This document shows positions 8,810-18,672 of a stretch of DNA of 64,000 bases, one piece after another. This stretch comes from Sphingomonas sp. (GTDB taxonomy: Bacteria > Pseudomonadota > Alphaproteobacteria > Sphingomonadales > Sphingomonadaceae). The DNA lies in NCBI RefSeq assembly GCF_024508665.1, contig NZ_JANINP010000004.1, positions 1-64,000 of the forward strand, read 5' to 3'. Position numbers and translations under genes: made by a program. The notes under the pieces were generated by a model that saw only the letters and a program-made list of their open reading frames with translations, was not told the DNA's origin and did no database searches. Every line of letters starts with the position of its first letter. Positions within the stretch are counted from its first letter, which is position 1.

Positions 8810-9820
8810 GTGGGTCCTTCCGAAGCGTCATCTCCGCTCGTCCTCGTCACCGGCGTTTCCGGTTTTGTCGGCTCGGCCGTGGCGCGAGCGCTGGCGGCGC
8901 GCGGTGCGTGGGTGCGTGGCCTCGTCCGGGAGTCGAGCCCGCGAACCAATCTAGGCGACTTTCCGGGCGAACTCGTCGAAGGCGATCTGCGCGATGCGGA
9001 AGCGGTCACACGGGCGATGGCCGGGGTGCGCCATCTCTTCCATGTCGCGGCGGATTACCGCCTCTGGGCACCCGATCCGGAAGAAATCGTCCGCAACAAC
9101 GCAGCGACAACACGGATAGTGATGGAAGTGGCGCTCGCCGCCCGCGTCGAGCGCATTGTCTATACGTCGAGCGTCGCCACGTTGAAGCCGCGCGAGGGCG
9201 AGCCCGCTGACGAAAGCCGCGCGGCAACCCCCGACCAAGTGGTTGGCGCCTATAAACGGAGCAAGGTCGTCGCTGAGCGGCTGGTCGAGGACATGGTCAC
9301 CGGACGCGGCCTGCCCGCAGTAATCGTCCAGCCCTCCACGCCGATCGGGCCGCGCGACGTGAGGCCCACGCCGACCGGGCGAATCATCGTCGAGGCGGCG
9401 AACGGCAGGATGCCGGCTTTTGTCGATTCGGGGCTCAATCTCGTCCATGTCGACGATGTCGCCAACGGCCATTTGCTCGCGTTCGACAAGGGGCGGGTCG
9501 GCGCGCGCTATATCCTGGGCGGCCAGGACGTGATGCTGGGCGACATGCTCGCCGACATCGCCGCGATCGTCGGTCGTAGGCCCCCCACGATCCGCATCCC
9601 GCGAACGCCGCTGTTCCCGTTTGCCTGGGCGAACGAGCAGGTTGCGCGGATCACCGGCGGAGATCCGTTTCTCAACATGGATTCGCTGCGGATGGCGAAG
9701 CACCGCATGTTCTTCACCTCGGCCAAAGCGGAAACCGAGCTCGGCTATCGCGCGCGGCCGCATCGCGAGGCGCTGGCCGATGCGATCGCCTGGTTCCGCG
9801 GCGCGGGAATGGTGCGGTGA
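8810..9820 (+). CDS. hpnA: Hopanoid-associated sugar epimerase HpnA
   Basis: HpnA is an NAD-dependent epimerase/dehydratase-type short-chain dehydrogenase of 336 residues. The Rossmann nucleotide-binding motif is at the N-terminus (VTGVSGFVGSAVA), and the catalytic YxxxK follows (YKRSK, about residue 148). Its precise substrate in hopanoid synthesis has not been settled; it is named from its constant presence in hpn clusters. The start is GTG at 8810, with a weak ribosome-binding site. The stop overlaps the hpnB start as GTGA, so the two are translationally coupled. It heads the seven-gene rightward unit. Confidence 0.92.
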   Translation: MGPSEASSPLVLVTGVSGFVGSAVARALAARGAWVRGLVRESSPRTNLGDFPGELVEGDLRDAEAVTRAMAGVRHLFHVAADYRLWAPDPEEIVRNNAATTRIVMEVALAARVERIVYTSSVATLKPREGEPADESRAATPDQVVGAYKRSKVVAERLVEDMVTGRGLPAVIVQPSTPIGPRDVRPTPTGRIIVEAANGRMPAFVDSGLNLVHVDDVANGHLLAFDKGRVGARYILGGQDVMLGDMLADIAAIVGRRPPTIRIPRTPLFPFAWANEQVARITGGDPFLNMDSLRMAKHRMFFTSAKAETELGYRARPHREALADAIAWFRGAGMVR

Positions 9821-10947
9821 TCTGGACGGTCGTCGCCGGACTGTCGCTGGCGATCTGGCTGGTGCTGATCTTTGCCCGGCACGGTTTCTGGTTGACGCGC
9901 GAACGCGATACGCGCGATATTCCGGTCGACCCCACGCAATGGCCGGACGTGGTGGCCGTTGTGCCGGCCCGCGATGAGGCCGATGTGATCGCGCGTTCGA
10001 TCGGTAGCCTTGCCGCACAGGATTATCCCGGACGTTTCCGCATCATCCTGATGGACGATTCGTCGAGCGATGGCACCGCCGACATCGCGCGCGGGCTGGG
10101 AAGCGATCGAGTCGCGGTGGTGCGCGGCCTGCCGCTCGCGCCTGGCTGGACCGGAAAATTATGGGCGGTCTCGCAAGGTATCGAGCGAGCCGGGAGCGCA
10201 CCGACCTGGCTGTGGCTCACCGATGCCGATATCGAGCATGCGCCGGACACGTTGCGCACGCTGGTCGCGCGGGGGGAGGCGAGCGGACTCGTTTTGGTCA
10301 GCCTGATGGCCAAGCTCCGTGCCGACAGTTTCGCCGAGCGGATGCTGATCCCTGCCTTCGTCTTCTTCTTCCAGATGCTCTATCCGTTCGGCCTGGTGAA
10401 TCGCCCCACAGGCCAGGGCGGCGCGGCCGGTGGTTGCATGCTGGTACGGAGCAAAGCGCTCGAAGCAGCCGGCGGCATCGCCGCGATTCGCGATGCGCTG
10501 ATCGACGATTGCACGCTGGGTGCCTTGCTCAAGCAGCAGGGATGCATCTGGCTCGGCCTCACCGACCGGTCGCGAAGCATCCGGCCGTATGACGGTTTCG
10601 GCGCGGTGGCAGCGATGATCTCGCGCTCGGCTTATGCCCAATTGCGGTATTCGCCCTTGCTACTCGCCGGCACCCTGTTGGGCTTGGCGCTGGTCTATGC
10701 AGCGCCGCCGTTGCTCGCCCTTTGCGGCCACGGCCCCGCACGGTTCGCGGGGATTGCCGCCTGGGGTTTGATGGCGATCGCGTTCCAGCCGATGCTGGCT
10801 TTTTATCGACGCTCGCCGCTCTGGGGCATTGTGCTGCCGTTGATCGCGGCTTTCTACGCCGGATGCACCTTGCTATCGGCCTGGCAGCACATGCGCGGTC
10901 GTGGCGGCATGTGGAAAGGTCGGGCGCAGGCGGCGGCGGGGCGATGA
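9817..10947 (+). CDS. hpnB: Hopene-associated glycosyltransferase HpnB
   Basis: HpnB is a family 2 glycosyltransferase of 376 residues with an N-terminal membrane anchor (about residues 1-20). The catalytic domain starts VAVVPARDEADVIARS and carries the MDDSSSDGT and TDADIEH (DxD-type) motifs. Hydrophobic segments near residues 280-350 are probable membrane helices. It is named from its conserved place in hopanoid clusters; which sugar it transfers is not established. The GTG start overlaps the hpnA stop, and its own stop overlaps the hpnC start as ATGA. Confidence 0.92.
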   Translation: MIWTVVAGLSLAIWLVLIFARHGFWLTRERDTRDIPVDPTQWPDVVAVVPARDEADVIARSIGSLAAQDYPGRFRIILMDDSSSDGTADIARGLGSDRVAVVRGLPLAPGWTGKLWAVSQGIERAGSAPTWLWLTDADIEHAPDTLRTLVARGEASGLVLVSLMAKLRADSFAERMLIPAFVFFFQMLYPFGLVNRPTGQGGAAGGCMLVRSKALEAAGGIAAIRDALIDDCTLGALLKQQGCIWLGLTDRSRSIRPYDGFGAVAAMISRSAYAQLRYSPLLLAGTLLGLALVYAAPPLLALCGHGPARFAGIAAWGLMAIAFQPMLAFYRRSPLWGIVLPLIAAFYAGCTLLSAWQHMRGRGGMWKGRAQAAAGR

Positions 10948-11768
10948 CAGAAGTAACCGACCTTGCTTCGGGCAAGGGGCATACCGATGAGAATTTCCCG
11001 GTGGCGAGCTTCCTGCTTCGCCCCGAGCATCGCGCGCCCGTCATGGCCTATTATCGCTTCGCTCGTGCCGCGGACGACATTTCCGACAATGCGCAGGCCT
11101 CGCCCGAGACCAAGCTCGAACTGCTCGCGCAGATGCGCGCCGGCCTCGACGGAAAGGGTGCTCCCGAAGCGATGGCGCTGGCCGAGGTAATGAAGGCGCG
11201 GCAGATCGACCCGATTCACGCCCATGATTTGCTCGACGCTTTCGTCCGCGACGTAACGGTCACTCGGTACTCCGATTGGGATGCATTGATCGGCTATTGC
11301 CGCCTCTCGGCGATGCCGGTCGGGCGCTATGTCCTCGACGTACACGGCGAAAGCCGCGAGACTTGGCCCGCCAACGACGCTTTGTGCGCGGCCCTGCAGA
11401 TCATCAACCATCTCCAGGACTGCGCCGAGGATTATCGAGAGCTCGACCGCGTTTATATCCCGCTCGATACAGGCCTGCGCATCGAGGATCTTGGCGAAGC
11501 GCGCGCCACGTCGGCACTGCGGGCGATCCTGACCGATCTGGTCGGACGGACGCGGCAGTTGCTCGACTCGTCCGCCGCTTTCGCTGAGCAGATCCGCGAT
11601 CGGCGGCTGGCGGCGGAAGTAGCGGCGATCCACCGGTTGGCGCTGGGCCTGTGCGACCGGTTGGAAGCGCGCGACCCGCTCAGCGAGCGCGTCCATCACG
11701 GCAAGGTCGAAGCGGGCTGGATCGCGCTTGGGGCGGCGCTTCCCGTCCTCTTTCGGCGCGCCGCATGA
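10944..11768 (+). CDS. hpnC: Hydroxysqualene synthase HpnC
   Basis: HpnC converts presqualene diphosphate to hydroxysqualene in the three-enzyme bacterial route to squalene (HpnD, HpnC, HpnE). It is an all-helical head-to-head prenyl synthase of 274 residues. The first Asp-rich motif DDISD is at about residues 44-48 and the second (QDCAEDYRELDRVY) around 155-170. The true start is the ATG at 10944, overlapping the hpnB stop; the longer open frame that begins inside hpnB is not coding. Its stop overlaps the hpnD start as ATGA. Confidence 0.94.
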   Translation: MTEVTDLASGKGHTDENFPVASFLLRPEHRAPVMAYYRFARAADDISDNAQASPETKLELLAQMRAGLDGKGAPEAMALAEVMKARQIDPIHAHDLLDAFVRDVTVTRYSDWDALIGYCRLSAMPVGRYVLDVHGESRETWPANDALCAALQIINHLQDCAEDYRELDRVYIPLDTGLRIEDLGEARATSALRAILTDLVGRTRQLLDSSAAFAEQIRDRRLAAEVAAIHRLALGLCDRLEARDPLSERVHHGKVEAGWIALGAALPVLFRRAA

Positions 11769-12601
11769 GCGATGCCTCAACGACCGCGCCGGCGACCCAG
11801 GCTGCGGGCAGCTCCTTCTATGCCGGTATGCGCATGCTGCCCAGGGCCGAGCGCGAGGCGATGTATGCGATCTACGGCTTTTGCCGAGCGGTTGATGACA
11901 TCGCCGACGATCAGCATGGGGAGAGGGAAGGACGCGCGCTAGCGCTCGACCGCTGGCGCCGCGATCTCGATTCTCTCTATGCTGGCGGCGATCCGGGACA
12001 GGCCGCACTTGTAGCCGAAGCCGTGCGCCGGTTCGACCTCGACCGCGCCGATTTCGAAGCCGTGATCGACGGCATGGCAATGGACGTGGCTTGCGACATA
12101 CGTTGGCCGGCGATGGCGGAACTCGATCTCTATTGCGACCGGGTAGCGTCGGCAGTCGGGCGTTTGTCGGTACGCGTGTTCGGCATGCCTCGCCAGCCCG
12201 GCATCGAGCTTGCGCACCATCTGGGCCGCGCGCTTCAGCTCACAAATATCCTGCGCGATATCGATGAGGATGCCGAGATCGGCCGCGTCTATCTGCCGTC
12301 TGAGGCCTTGGCCGCGGCCGGAATCACGCCGACCACGCCGGCCGAGGTGGTTGCCGATCCGCGCATCGACCAAGCGGTGCGTCCGCTGGTGGCGCGTGCG
12401 CACGACCATTATCGGGCTGCTGATGCAATTCTCGCTGCCAGGCCGAACGGCCATCTGATCGCGCCACGATTGATGGAAGCGGTCTATTCGAAGCTGCTCA
12501 AGCGGATGGAGGTCGTCGGCTGGGCGCCGCCGCGCCGACGTGTCAGGGTGAGCAAGCCGGCATTGCTGTGGACCGTTGCACGTCTGCTGGTGACGCAGTG
12601 A
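11765..12601 (+). CDS. hpnD: Presqualene diphosphate synthase HpnD
   Basis: HpnD condenses two farnesyl diphosphates to presqualene diphosphate, the first committed step to squalene here. The 278-residue product is a squalene/phytoene synthase-fold protein with Asp-rich motifs DDIAD (about residues 44-48) and NILRDIDEDAEIGRVYLP (about 160-177). The start ATG at 11765 overlaps the hpnC stop. The adjacent paralogues hpnC and hpnD share the fold but differ in sequence, as usual. The stop overlaps the hpnE start as GTGA. Confidence 0.94.
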   Translation: MSDASTTAPATQAAGSSFYAGMRMLPRAEREAMYAIYGFCRAVDDIADDQHGEREGRALALDRWRRDLDSLYAGGDPGQAALVAEAVRRFDLDRADFEAVIDGMAMDVACDIRWPAMAELDLYCDRVASAVGRLSVRVFGMPRQPGIELAHHLGRALQLTNILRDIDEDAEIGRVYLPSEALAAAGITPTTPAEVVADPRIDQAVRPLVARAHDHYRAADAILAARPNGHLIAPRLMEAVYSKLLKRMEVVGWAPPRRRVRVSKPALLWTVARLLVTQ

Positions 12602-13854
12602 CCTTCGCGCGAGCGACGATTGCGGGTGCCGGTCTCGCCGGGCTGTCGGCGGCGGTGCGGCTGGTCGAAGCTGGCTTGACCGTCCGTGTCGCCGATTCCG
12701 CCGCCCAGGCAGGCGGACGATGTCGCTCCTATCACGACCCACAGCTCGGCCTGACGATCGACAACGGCAACCATCTGGTGCTGTCGGGAAACACGTCGGT
12801 CGCGGCGTTCCGCGCGACGATTGGGGCAAGTACGCCGCTTGCCGGGCCGGATCATGCCGACTTCGCGTTCGCCGATCTCGCCAGCGGCGAACGTTGGGCG
12901 ATCCGAATGAACGACGGCATGCTGCCCTGGTGGGTGCTATCGAAGCACCGGCGCGTACCGGGAACGGGTGCGCTGGACTATCTCAGGCTCGCCGGGTTGC
13001 TGACCGGCGCCGCGGCGGACGCAGTTGGCGACCGGATCGATGCGGCGGGGCCGGTTTGGAGCAAGCTGATGGCACCGGTGCTGCTCGCCGTGCTCAACAC
13101 GCCGCCAGAAACCGGATCCGCCCTGCTGACTGCTGCGGTGCTTCGCGAATCACTACTGCGCGGCGGCAAGGCGACATTGCCGCGCATTGCCGAGCCGAGC
13201 CTTGGCGCGGCGTTCATCGACCCCGCTTTGGCCTGGCTTGCGGCTCGCGGCACGCCATTCACGCCGGGCAGGCGCCTGCGCGCGATTGAAACGATCGGCG
13301 ATCGAGCGACCGCGCTCGACTGGGGCGCTGGTTCGGAACCCCTGGCTGATGACGAAGCAGTGATCCTCGCCGTTCCGCCCTGGGTAGCGACCACGCTGCT
13401 GCCCGAAATCTCGGCGCCTGATAGTTTTCATTCGATCGTCAACGGCCACTTCGCGATCGCGCCGCCGGAAAGCGCGGCGCCAATGCTCGGACTGCTCAAT
13501 GGTACCGCGGAATGGCTGTTTGCTTTTCCCGACCGGATCTCGGTGACCGTCAGTGCCGCCGATGCGCTCGTCGATCTCGACCGCGAGAAACTGGCGCGCC
13601 GTTTCTGGGCGGACATCCAGAGCGCCTATCACTTCGCCGCGCCCATGCCGGCGTGGCAGATCGTCAAGGAAAAGCGTGCCACTTTCGCCGCGACGCCGGA
13701 GCAGGACGCAAAGCGCCCTCCGGCCGCGACGCGCTGGCGCAACATATTCCTGGCGGGTGATTGGACGCGTACCGGTCTGCCGGCGACGATCGAAGGCGCA
13801 CTTCGGTCGGGCGAGACCGCCGCGCGCTTGGCGATTGGCGGCGGGACGCGCTAA
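12598..13854 (+). CDS. hpnE: Hydroxysqualene dehydroxylase / squalene-associated FAD-dependent desaturase HpnE
   Basis: HpnE reduces hydroxysqualene to squalene using FAD. It is an amine-oxidase/phytoene-desaturase-like flavoprotein of 418 residues with an N-terminal dinucleotide-binding motif (IAGAGLAGLSAA) and the following GG motif (AQAGGRCRS). The C-terminal FAD motif is seen in FLAGDWTRTGLPATIEGA. The start is GTG at 12598, overlapping the hpnD stop, rather than the upstream start of the longer open frame. It completes the squalene branch directly before the cyclase gene. Confidence 0.93.
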   Translation: MTFARATIAGAGLAGLSAAVRLVEAGLTVRVADSAAQAGGRCRSYHDPQLGLTIDNGNHLVLSGNTSVAAFRATIGASTPLAGPDHADFAFADLASGERWAIRMNDGMLPWWVLSKHRRVPGTGALDYLRLAGLLTGAAADAVGDRIDAAGPVWSKLMAPVLLAVLNTPPETGSALLTAAVLRESLLRGGKATLPRIAEPSLGAAFIDPALAWLAARGTPFTPGRRLRAIETIGDRATALDWGAGSEPLADDEAVILAVPPWVATTLLPEISAPDSFHSIVNGHFAIAPPESAAPMLGLLNGTAEWLFAFPDRISVTVSAADALVDLDREKLARRFWADIQSAYHFAAPMPAWQIVKEKRATFAATPEQDAKRPPAATRWRNIFLAGDWTRTGLPATIEGALRSGETAARLAIGGGTR

Positions 13855-13863
13855 CGGATCGAG

Positions 13864-15801
13864 ATGGCCACCAAGCTTCAGTCAACCGATCCACTTGCCG
13901 AGATCGATCGGGCGGTCGATCGCGCCGCCGCCGCCTTGACCGCCGCGCAGCGTCCCGATGGCCATTGGGTGTTTGAGCTGGAAGCGGACTGCACCATCCC
14001 GGCCGAATATGTGCTGCTACGCCATTACCTCGGCGAACCGGTCGACGAAGTGTTGGAAGCGAAGATCGGCCGCTATCTCCGCCGCATCCAGTCGTCGGTG
14101 CATGATGGTTGGGGACTGTTCCATGCCGGTGGCTTCGATGTCAGCGCCAGCGTGAAGGCCTATTATGCGCTCAAGATGATCGGCGACGATCCTCAGGCAC
14201 CGCATATGGTGCGCGCGCGGACTGCGATCCTGGCGGCGGGCGGCGCGGCGGCAGTGAACGTTTTCACCCGCATCCAGCTTGCCTTGTTCGAGGCCGGACC
14301 CTGGTCGACCGTGCCGACCATGCCGCCCGAGCTGATCCTCCTGCCGCGCTGGTTCCCGATCCATCTCTCCAAGATGAGCTATTGGGCGCGCACCGTGGTG
14401 GTGCCGCTGCTAGTGCTGGGCGCGCTCAAGCCCGTCGCGCGCAACGCTAAGGGGATCAAGGTCGACGAGCTCTACACGGGTGAGGCGGTACGCGCCGGAA
14501 CCAAGGCGGCCGATCCGAAATGGCTATGGACCAAGGGTTTCAACGCGCTCGACCGGTTGCTCAAGGCCGGTGACGGTCTGTGGCCGACCAAGCTGCGGCA
14601 ACGCGCGATCCGGGCCTGCGAGGCCTGGGTGGTCGAGCGGCTTAATGGCGAGGACGGGCTCGGCGCGATCTATCCGGCGATAGCGAACAGCGTGATGATG
14701 TTCGACCTGCTAGGCTATACGGAAGACCATCCGGTCCGCGCGATCGCCCGGAAATCGGTCGAGAACCTTCTCGTGATCAAGGAGGATGAGGCCTATTGCC
14801 AGCCCTGCGTGTCGCCGGTGTGGGACACGGCGCTCGCGGCGCATGCGATGCTGGAGGCGGGGGGTGAGGCCAATATCGCCAGTGCCGATGCCGCGCTCGA
14901 TTGGCTCAAGCCGCGCCAGGTGCTGGAGGTCATGGGCGATTGGGCGGAGGAACGGCCCGGCGTGCGCGCTGGCGGCTGGGCCTTCCAGTATAATAACGCG
15001 CATTATCCCGACCTCGACGATACTGCGGTGGTAGTGATGGCGATGGATCGCGCCGGGACGGCCGACCGCATGCCGATCGACCGCGGGGTCGAATGGACAG
15101 TCGGCTTGCAGTCGAAGAATGGCGGCTGGGGGGCGTTCGACGCCGACAATGCGTACGACTATCTCAATAACCTGCCATTTGCCGACCATGGCGCGCTGCT
15201 CGATCCGCCGACCGCCGACGTCTCGGCGCGCTGCGTTTCGATGCTCGCCCAGCTCGGCGAGGCGAGCGACAGCCCGCGCATGACGGCGGCGATCGACTAC
15301 CTTCGGCGGGAACAGGAACCCGATGGCAGCTGGTTCGGGCGCTGGGGCGTGAATTACATCTACGGCACCTGGTCGGTGCTGTGCGCGCTCAACGCTGCGG
15401 GGCTAGGGACCGACGATCCGATGGTGGCGCGCGCCGCCGGCTGGCTGACCGCGATTCAGAATGTCGACGGCGGCTGGGGCGAGGATTGCAACAGCTACGA
15501 TCTCGATCGTACCGGCCACGTTCCGGCCCCGTCGACCGCATCGCAGACCGCCTGGGCGCTGCTGGGATTGATGGCTGCGGGCGAGGTGGACAGCGATGCG
15601 GTCGCGCGTGGTATCGACTGGCTGGCTACCAATCAGGATGCCGACGGATTGTGGGGGCAGGAATATTATACCGGCGGCGGCTTCCCGCGGGTCTTCTATC
15701 TTCGCTATCACGGTTACCCGAAATATTTCCCGCTTTGGGCGATGGCGCGCTACCGCAATCTCAAGCGCTCGAACACCAAGCGCGTCACGGTCGGCATGTG
15801 A
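13864..15801 (+). CDS. shc: Squalene-hopene cyclase
   Basis: This enzyme (also called HpnF) cyclises squalene to hopene and hopanol at the inner membrane. The 645-residue product carries the catalytic Asp motif DLDDTA (Asp383, Asp385, Asp386), whose middle Asp protonates squalene in the family. Several QW-type repeats (for example QNVDGGWGE and QEPDGSWFGRWG) typical of the two alpha-barrel domains are also present. Length and motif order are normal. The start ATG at 13864 is 9 bases after hpnE. The stop overlaps hpnG as GTGA. Confidence 0.98.
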   Translation: MATKLQSTDPLAEIDRAVDRAAAALTAAQRPDGHWVFELEADCTIPAEYVLLRHYLGEPVDEVLEAKIGRYLRRIQSSVHDGWGLFHAGGFDVSASVKAYYALKMIGDDPQAPHMVRARTAILAAGGAAAVNVFTRIQLALFEAGPWSTVPTMPPELILLPRWFPIHLSKMSYWARTVVVPLLVLGALKPVARNAKGIKVDELYTGEAVRAGTKAADPKWLWTKGFNALDRLLKAGDGLWPTKLRQRAIRACEAWVVERLNGEDGLGAIYPAIANSVMMFDLLGYTEDHPVRAIARKSVENLLVIKEDEAYCQPCVSPVWDTALAAHAMLEAGGEANIASADAALDWLKPRQVLEVMGDWAEERPGVRAGGWAFQYNNAHYPDLDDTAVVVMAMDRAGTADRMPIDRGVEWTVGLQSKNGGWGAFDADNAYDYLNNLPFADHGALLDPPTADVSARCVSMLAQLGEASDSPRMTAAIDYLRREQEPDGSWFGRWGVNYIYGTWSVLCALNAAGLGTDDPMVARAAGWLTAIQNVDGGWGEDCNSYDLDRTGHVPAPSTASQTAWALLGLMAAGEVDSDAVARGIDWLATNQDADGLWGQEYYTGGGFPRVFYLRYHGYPKYFPLWAMARYRNLKRSNTKRVTVGM

Positions 15802-16448
15802 CCTTGCTCATTGCCTGCGGGCTTAAGCGCGAGGCGCGGATTTTCGATCGCGCGGATCGCGACGTCTCCGTCGTCATCGGCGGCGGCATCGCTGAGACGC
15901 TCGATCACGATCTCGACGCCAAAGCCGAACTCCTCCCCGGTATCATTCTGTCGTGCGGAATCGCCGGCGCGCTCGCACCTGCACTGAAACCCGGTGATGT
16001 GGTGATCGACGGCAATGTGATCGTGGTTGAACGGCTGGGGCAGGCGCTTCCGCACGCTCATCGCGGCGGGATTGTGGGGAACGACGCAATCACGGCGACG
16101 GCAGAAGAAAAACGCACCCTGCATGAGCGCACCGGCGCGATCGCGGTCGACATGGAGAGCCATGTCGCCGCGCGGGTAGCGGTGCGCAAGGGGCTGCCGT
16201 TCGCCGCGCTGCGGGTGATCTCGGATCGCGCAGACGACGATCTGCCGCCCGCAGCTCTGGTTGGGATGCGTCCGGACGGCGGGATGGCGCTGGGCGCTGT
16301 CCTCGCCTCGCTCGCGCGAAATCCGCGGCAATTGTCCGCACTTATCCGCACCGGCCGCCAGGCCGACCAAGCGTTTCGCAGTCTGGCACAGGCATTCGAC
16401 GCGATTATCGGCGCCGGGATAGACCGGTTCGGGTTGCCGCCCAGGTAA
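15798..16448 (+). CDS. hpnG: HpnG, nucleoside-phosphorylase-like hopanoid biosynthesis protein
   Basis: HpnG releases adenine from adenosylhopane, the HpnH product, to give a ribosyl hopane intermediate in the route to bacteriohopanetetrol. The 216-residue product is a purine nucleoside phosphorylase-fold protein with SCGIAGAL in the first half and a VDMESHVAARVA substrate-site motif (about residues 114-125), followed by a RVISDRADDD phosphorylase-type loop. The start GTG at 15798 overlaps the shc stop; the longer frame that begins inside shc is not coding. It is the last gene of the rightward unit and converges on hpnH. Confidence 0.92.
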   Translation: MTLLIACGLKREARIFDRADRDVSVVIGGGIAETLDHDLDAKAELLPGIILSCGIAGALAPALKPGDVVIDGNVIVVERLGQALPHAHRGGIVGNDAITATAEEKRTLHERTGAIAVDMESHVAARVAVRKGLPFAALRVISDRADDDLPPAALVGMRPDGGMALGAVLASLARNPRQLSALIRTGRQADQAFRSLAQAFDAIIGAGIDRFGLPPR

Positions 16449-16463
16449 GGCAGGCGAGCGGGA

Positions 16464-17609
16464 TCACGCCGCGCGCTGAACCCGTTTGAAGCCTTCGGGA
16501 TCGGCCGCCTTGATCTTCGCCAGCTCGAGCTCGACGTGCGAGGAATAAACATCCTCGGCAGGCCGTGCGGCCGACAGGTCGACATCGGGCGCCATTGGAC
16601 CATCGGTCTTCACGCCGTTGCGGCCGACCTTGAACATCTTGAGCGGGTGACGGATCGCGTCGGTCGCGGCAGTGCCTTCGAACCCGCAATGCGTCATGCA
16701 GTTCGAGCATTTCTCGTACTTGCCGACGCCGTATTTCTCCCAGTCGGTGCCTTCCATCAGCTCCTTGAAGGTCGCGACATAGCCTTCGCCGAGCAAATAA
16801 CAGGGCTTCTGCCAGCCGAAGATCGTGCGCAGCGGCATCGACCAGGGCGTGCATTCGTACGTCTGGTTGCCGGCGAGGAAATCGAGGAACAACGGCGAGT
16901 TGGTGAAGGTCCAGTCCTTGCCGCCATTACCGCGGGCGAACACGTCGCGGAAGAACTTCTTGGTGCGCTCGCGATTGAGGAAATGCTCCTGGTCGGCGGC
17001 GCGCTCATAAGCATAACCGGGCGAGATCGTGATCTCGACGCCGAGCGATTCCATCTCGTCGAAGAACGACGCCAGCCGCCCCGCATCGGCGCCGTCGAAC
17101 ACGGTGCAATTGACCTGCACGCGGAAGCCCTTGCTCTTGGCGAGCTTGATCGCCTCGATCGCGACTTCGTATGTGCCGTCGAGATCGACGGCATGGTCGT
17201 GCATCTGCTTGTCGCCATCGAGATGGATCGACCAGGTGAAGAAGGGCGACGGCTCATATTCGTCGATCTTCTTCTTGAGCAGCAGGGCGTTGGTGCACAG
17301 GATCACCAGCTTCTTCTTGGCGATATAGCCCTTGACGATCCGCGCCATGTCCTTGTGCAGCAAGGGTTCGCCACCGGCGATCGAGACGGCAGGCGCACCG
17401 CATTCGTCGATCGCTTCCATGCACTCCTCGTAGGACATGCGCTGGTTGAGGATCGGATCGGGATAATCGATCTTGCCGCAGCCGGGGCAAGCCAGGTTGC
17501 AGCGGAACAGCGGCTCTAGCATCAGGACAAGCGGGTATTTCCCGCCCTTGATATGCTGTGTCAGCGTATAGGCGCCGATCCGCGCGATCTGGGAAAGCGG
17601 TAAAGTCAT
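16464..17609 (-). CDS. hpnH: Adenosyl hopane synthase, radical SAM protein HpnH
   Basis: HpnH is a radical SAM enzyme that adds the 5'-deoxyadenosyl group to diploptene, giving adenosylhopane and starting all extended (C35) hopanoids. The 381-residue product has the cluster motif CNLACPGC at Cys37, Cys41 and Cys44. A GGEPLL SAM-contact motif lies near residue 78, and a C-terminal Cys cluster (CSNCMTHCGFE) may hold an additional iron-sulfur or zinc site. AGGA precedes the ATG at 17609. It follows ispH by 9 bases on the same strand, so isoprenoid supply and hopane extension are co-expressed. Confidence 0.96.
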   Translation of the reverse strand: MTLPLSQIARIGAYTLTQHIKGGKYPLVLMLEPLFRCNLACPGCGKIDYPDPILNQRMSYEECMEAIDECGAPAVSIAGGEPLLHKDMARIVKGYIAKKKLVILCTNALLLKKKIDEYEPSPFFTWSIHLDGDKQMHDHAVDLDGTYEVAIEAIKLAKSKGFRVQVNCTVFDGADAGRLASFFDEMESLGVEITISPGYAYERAADQEHFLNRERTKKFFRDVFARGNGGKDWTFTNSPLFLDFLAGNQTYECTPWSMPLRTIFGWQKPCYLLGEGYVATFKELMEGTDWEKYGVGKYEKCSNCMTHCGFEGTAATDAIRHPLKMFKVGRNGVKTDGPMAPDVDLSAARPAEDVYSSHVELELAKIKAADPEGFKRVQRAA

Positions 17610-17618
17610 CGCGTAATC

Positions 17619-18587
17619 CTATTCGGCCGCTGCACGAGTGATGTTGCGCAACTGGGTAGGGAGGGTGAATTCCACGTCTTCGGTGACGCCGTCCAGCGGT
17701 TTCACCTGCACCGGACGTACCAAAGCAATGGCGGCGATGACACTCTCAATCAACTCGTCAGGGGCCGACGCGCCCGCGGTGATTCCAACCGTCTCCACGC
17801 CATCGAGCCAGGCGGCGTCGACGCCGTCGCCATCGTCCACCAGATAGCTCGGCACGCCCATTTCGTCGCCGATTTCGCGCAGTCGGCTCGAATTCGAGCT
17901 GTTTCGTGCGCCGACGACGATCAGCAGATCGCTTTGCCTGGCGAGGTCGCGGACCGCGGTCTGACGGTTCTGTGTGGCGTAGCAGATATCGGCGACGTCC
18001 GGACCCTGGACGTCGTCGAAGCGCTGGTTAAGCGCCGCGATCACGCCACGCGTATCGTCGACGCTGAGGGTGGTCTGCGTGATATAGGCAATCGGCGTAT
18101 CGTCCGCGAGCGGTAGGGCGGCCACGTCGTCAATCGTCGAAACCAGGTGAATCGGGGCATCGATCTGGCCCATCGTACCGATCACCTCGGCATGGCCGGC
18201 ATGGCCGATCAGCACGAGCGTCCGCCCCGCTTTGGCATAGCGGCGACCTTGGACATGGACCTTCGTGACCAGCGGACAAGTCGCGTCGAGCACCGGCAGG
18301 CCTCTGGCGACTGCCGCTTCCTGAACCGATCGCGGCACGCCGTGCGCACTGAAGATCGTCGGGGCATCCGGGGGAATTTCGTCCAGCTCGTCGACGAAGA
18401 TCGCGCCTTTGCCGCGCAGGCGATCGACGACGTGGCGATTGTGAACGATCTCATGCCGGACATAGACCGGGGCGCCGTACAGATCGAGTGCGCGCTCGAC
18501 GATCTCGATCGCGCGGACCACACCCGCGCAGAAACCGCGTGGATTTGCCAACAGGACGTTGATCGAAGGCGAGGAAGGATCGGTCAT
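17619..18587 (-). CDS. ispH: 4-hydroxy-3-methylbut-2-enyl diphosphate reductase IspH
   Basis: IspH performs the last step of the MEP isoprenoid pathway, reducing HMBPP to IPP and DMAPP with a [4Fe-4S] cluster. The three cluster cysteines are visible at Cys20 (PRGFCAG), Cys104 ([11 protein letters not shown]) and Cys202 (ICYATQNRQ). The length of 322 residues is normal. The start given is MTDPSS at 18587; an ATG at 18599 four codons upstream is also possible. The much longer open frame extending leftward of this is a high-GC artefact. The gene leads into hpnH and is divergent from hpnM. Confidence 0.95.
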   Translation of the reverse strand: MTDPSSPSINVLLANPRGFCAGVVRAIEIVERALDLYGAPVYVRHEIVHNRHVVDRLRGKGAIFVDELDEIPPDAPTIFSAHGVPRSVQEAAVARGLPVLDATCPLVTKVHVQGRRYAKAGRTLVLIGHAGHAEVIGTMGQIDAPIHLVSTIDDVAALPLADDTPIAYITQTTLSVDDTRGVIAALNQRFDDVQGPDVADICYATQNRQTAVRDLARQSDLLIVVGARNSSNSSRLREIGDEMGVPSYLVDDGDGVDAAWLDGVETVGITAGASAPDELIESVIAAIALVRPVQVKPLDGVTEDVEFTLPTQLRNITRAAAE

Positions 18588-18672
18588 TTTGCCCTGCATG
18601 CAATTCCGTCTTTCGAAATGCCGCGACCTGTTCACGCCAGGTCTTGGGGGAACAGATAGTCGTTCGCCTCCG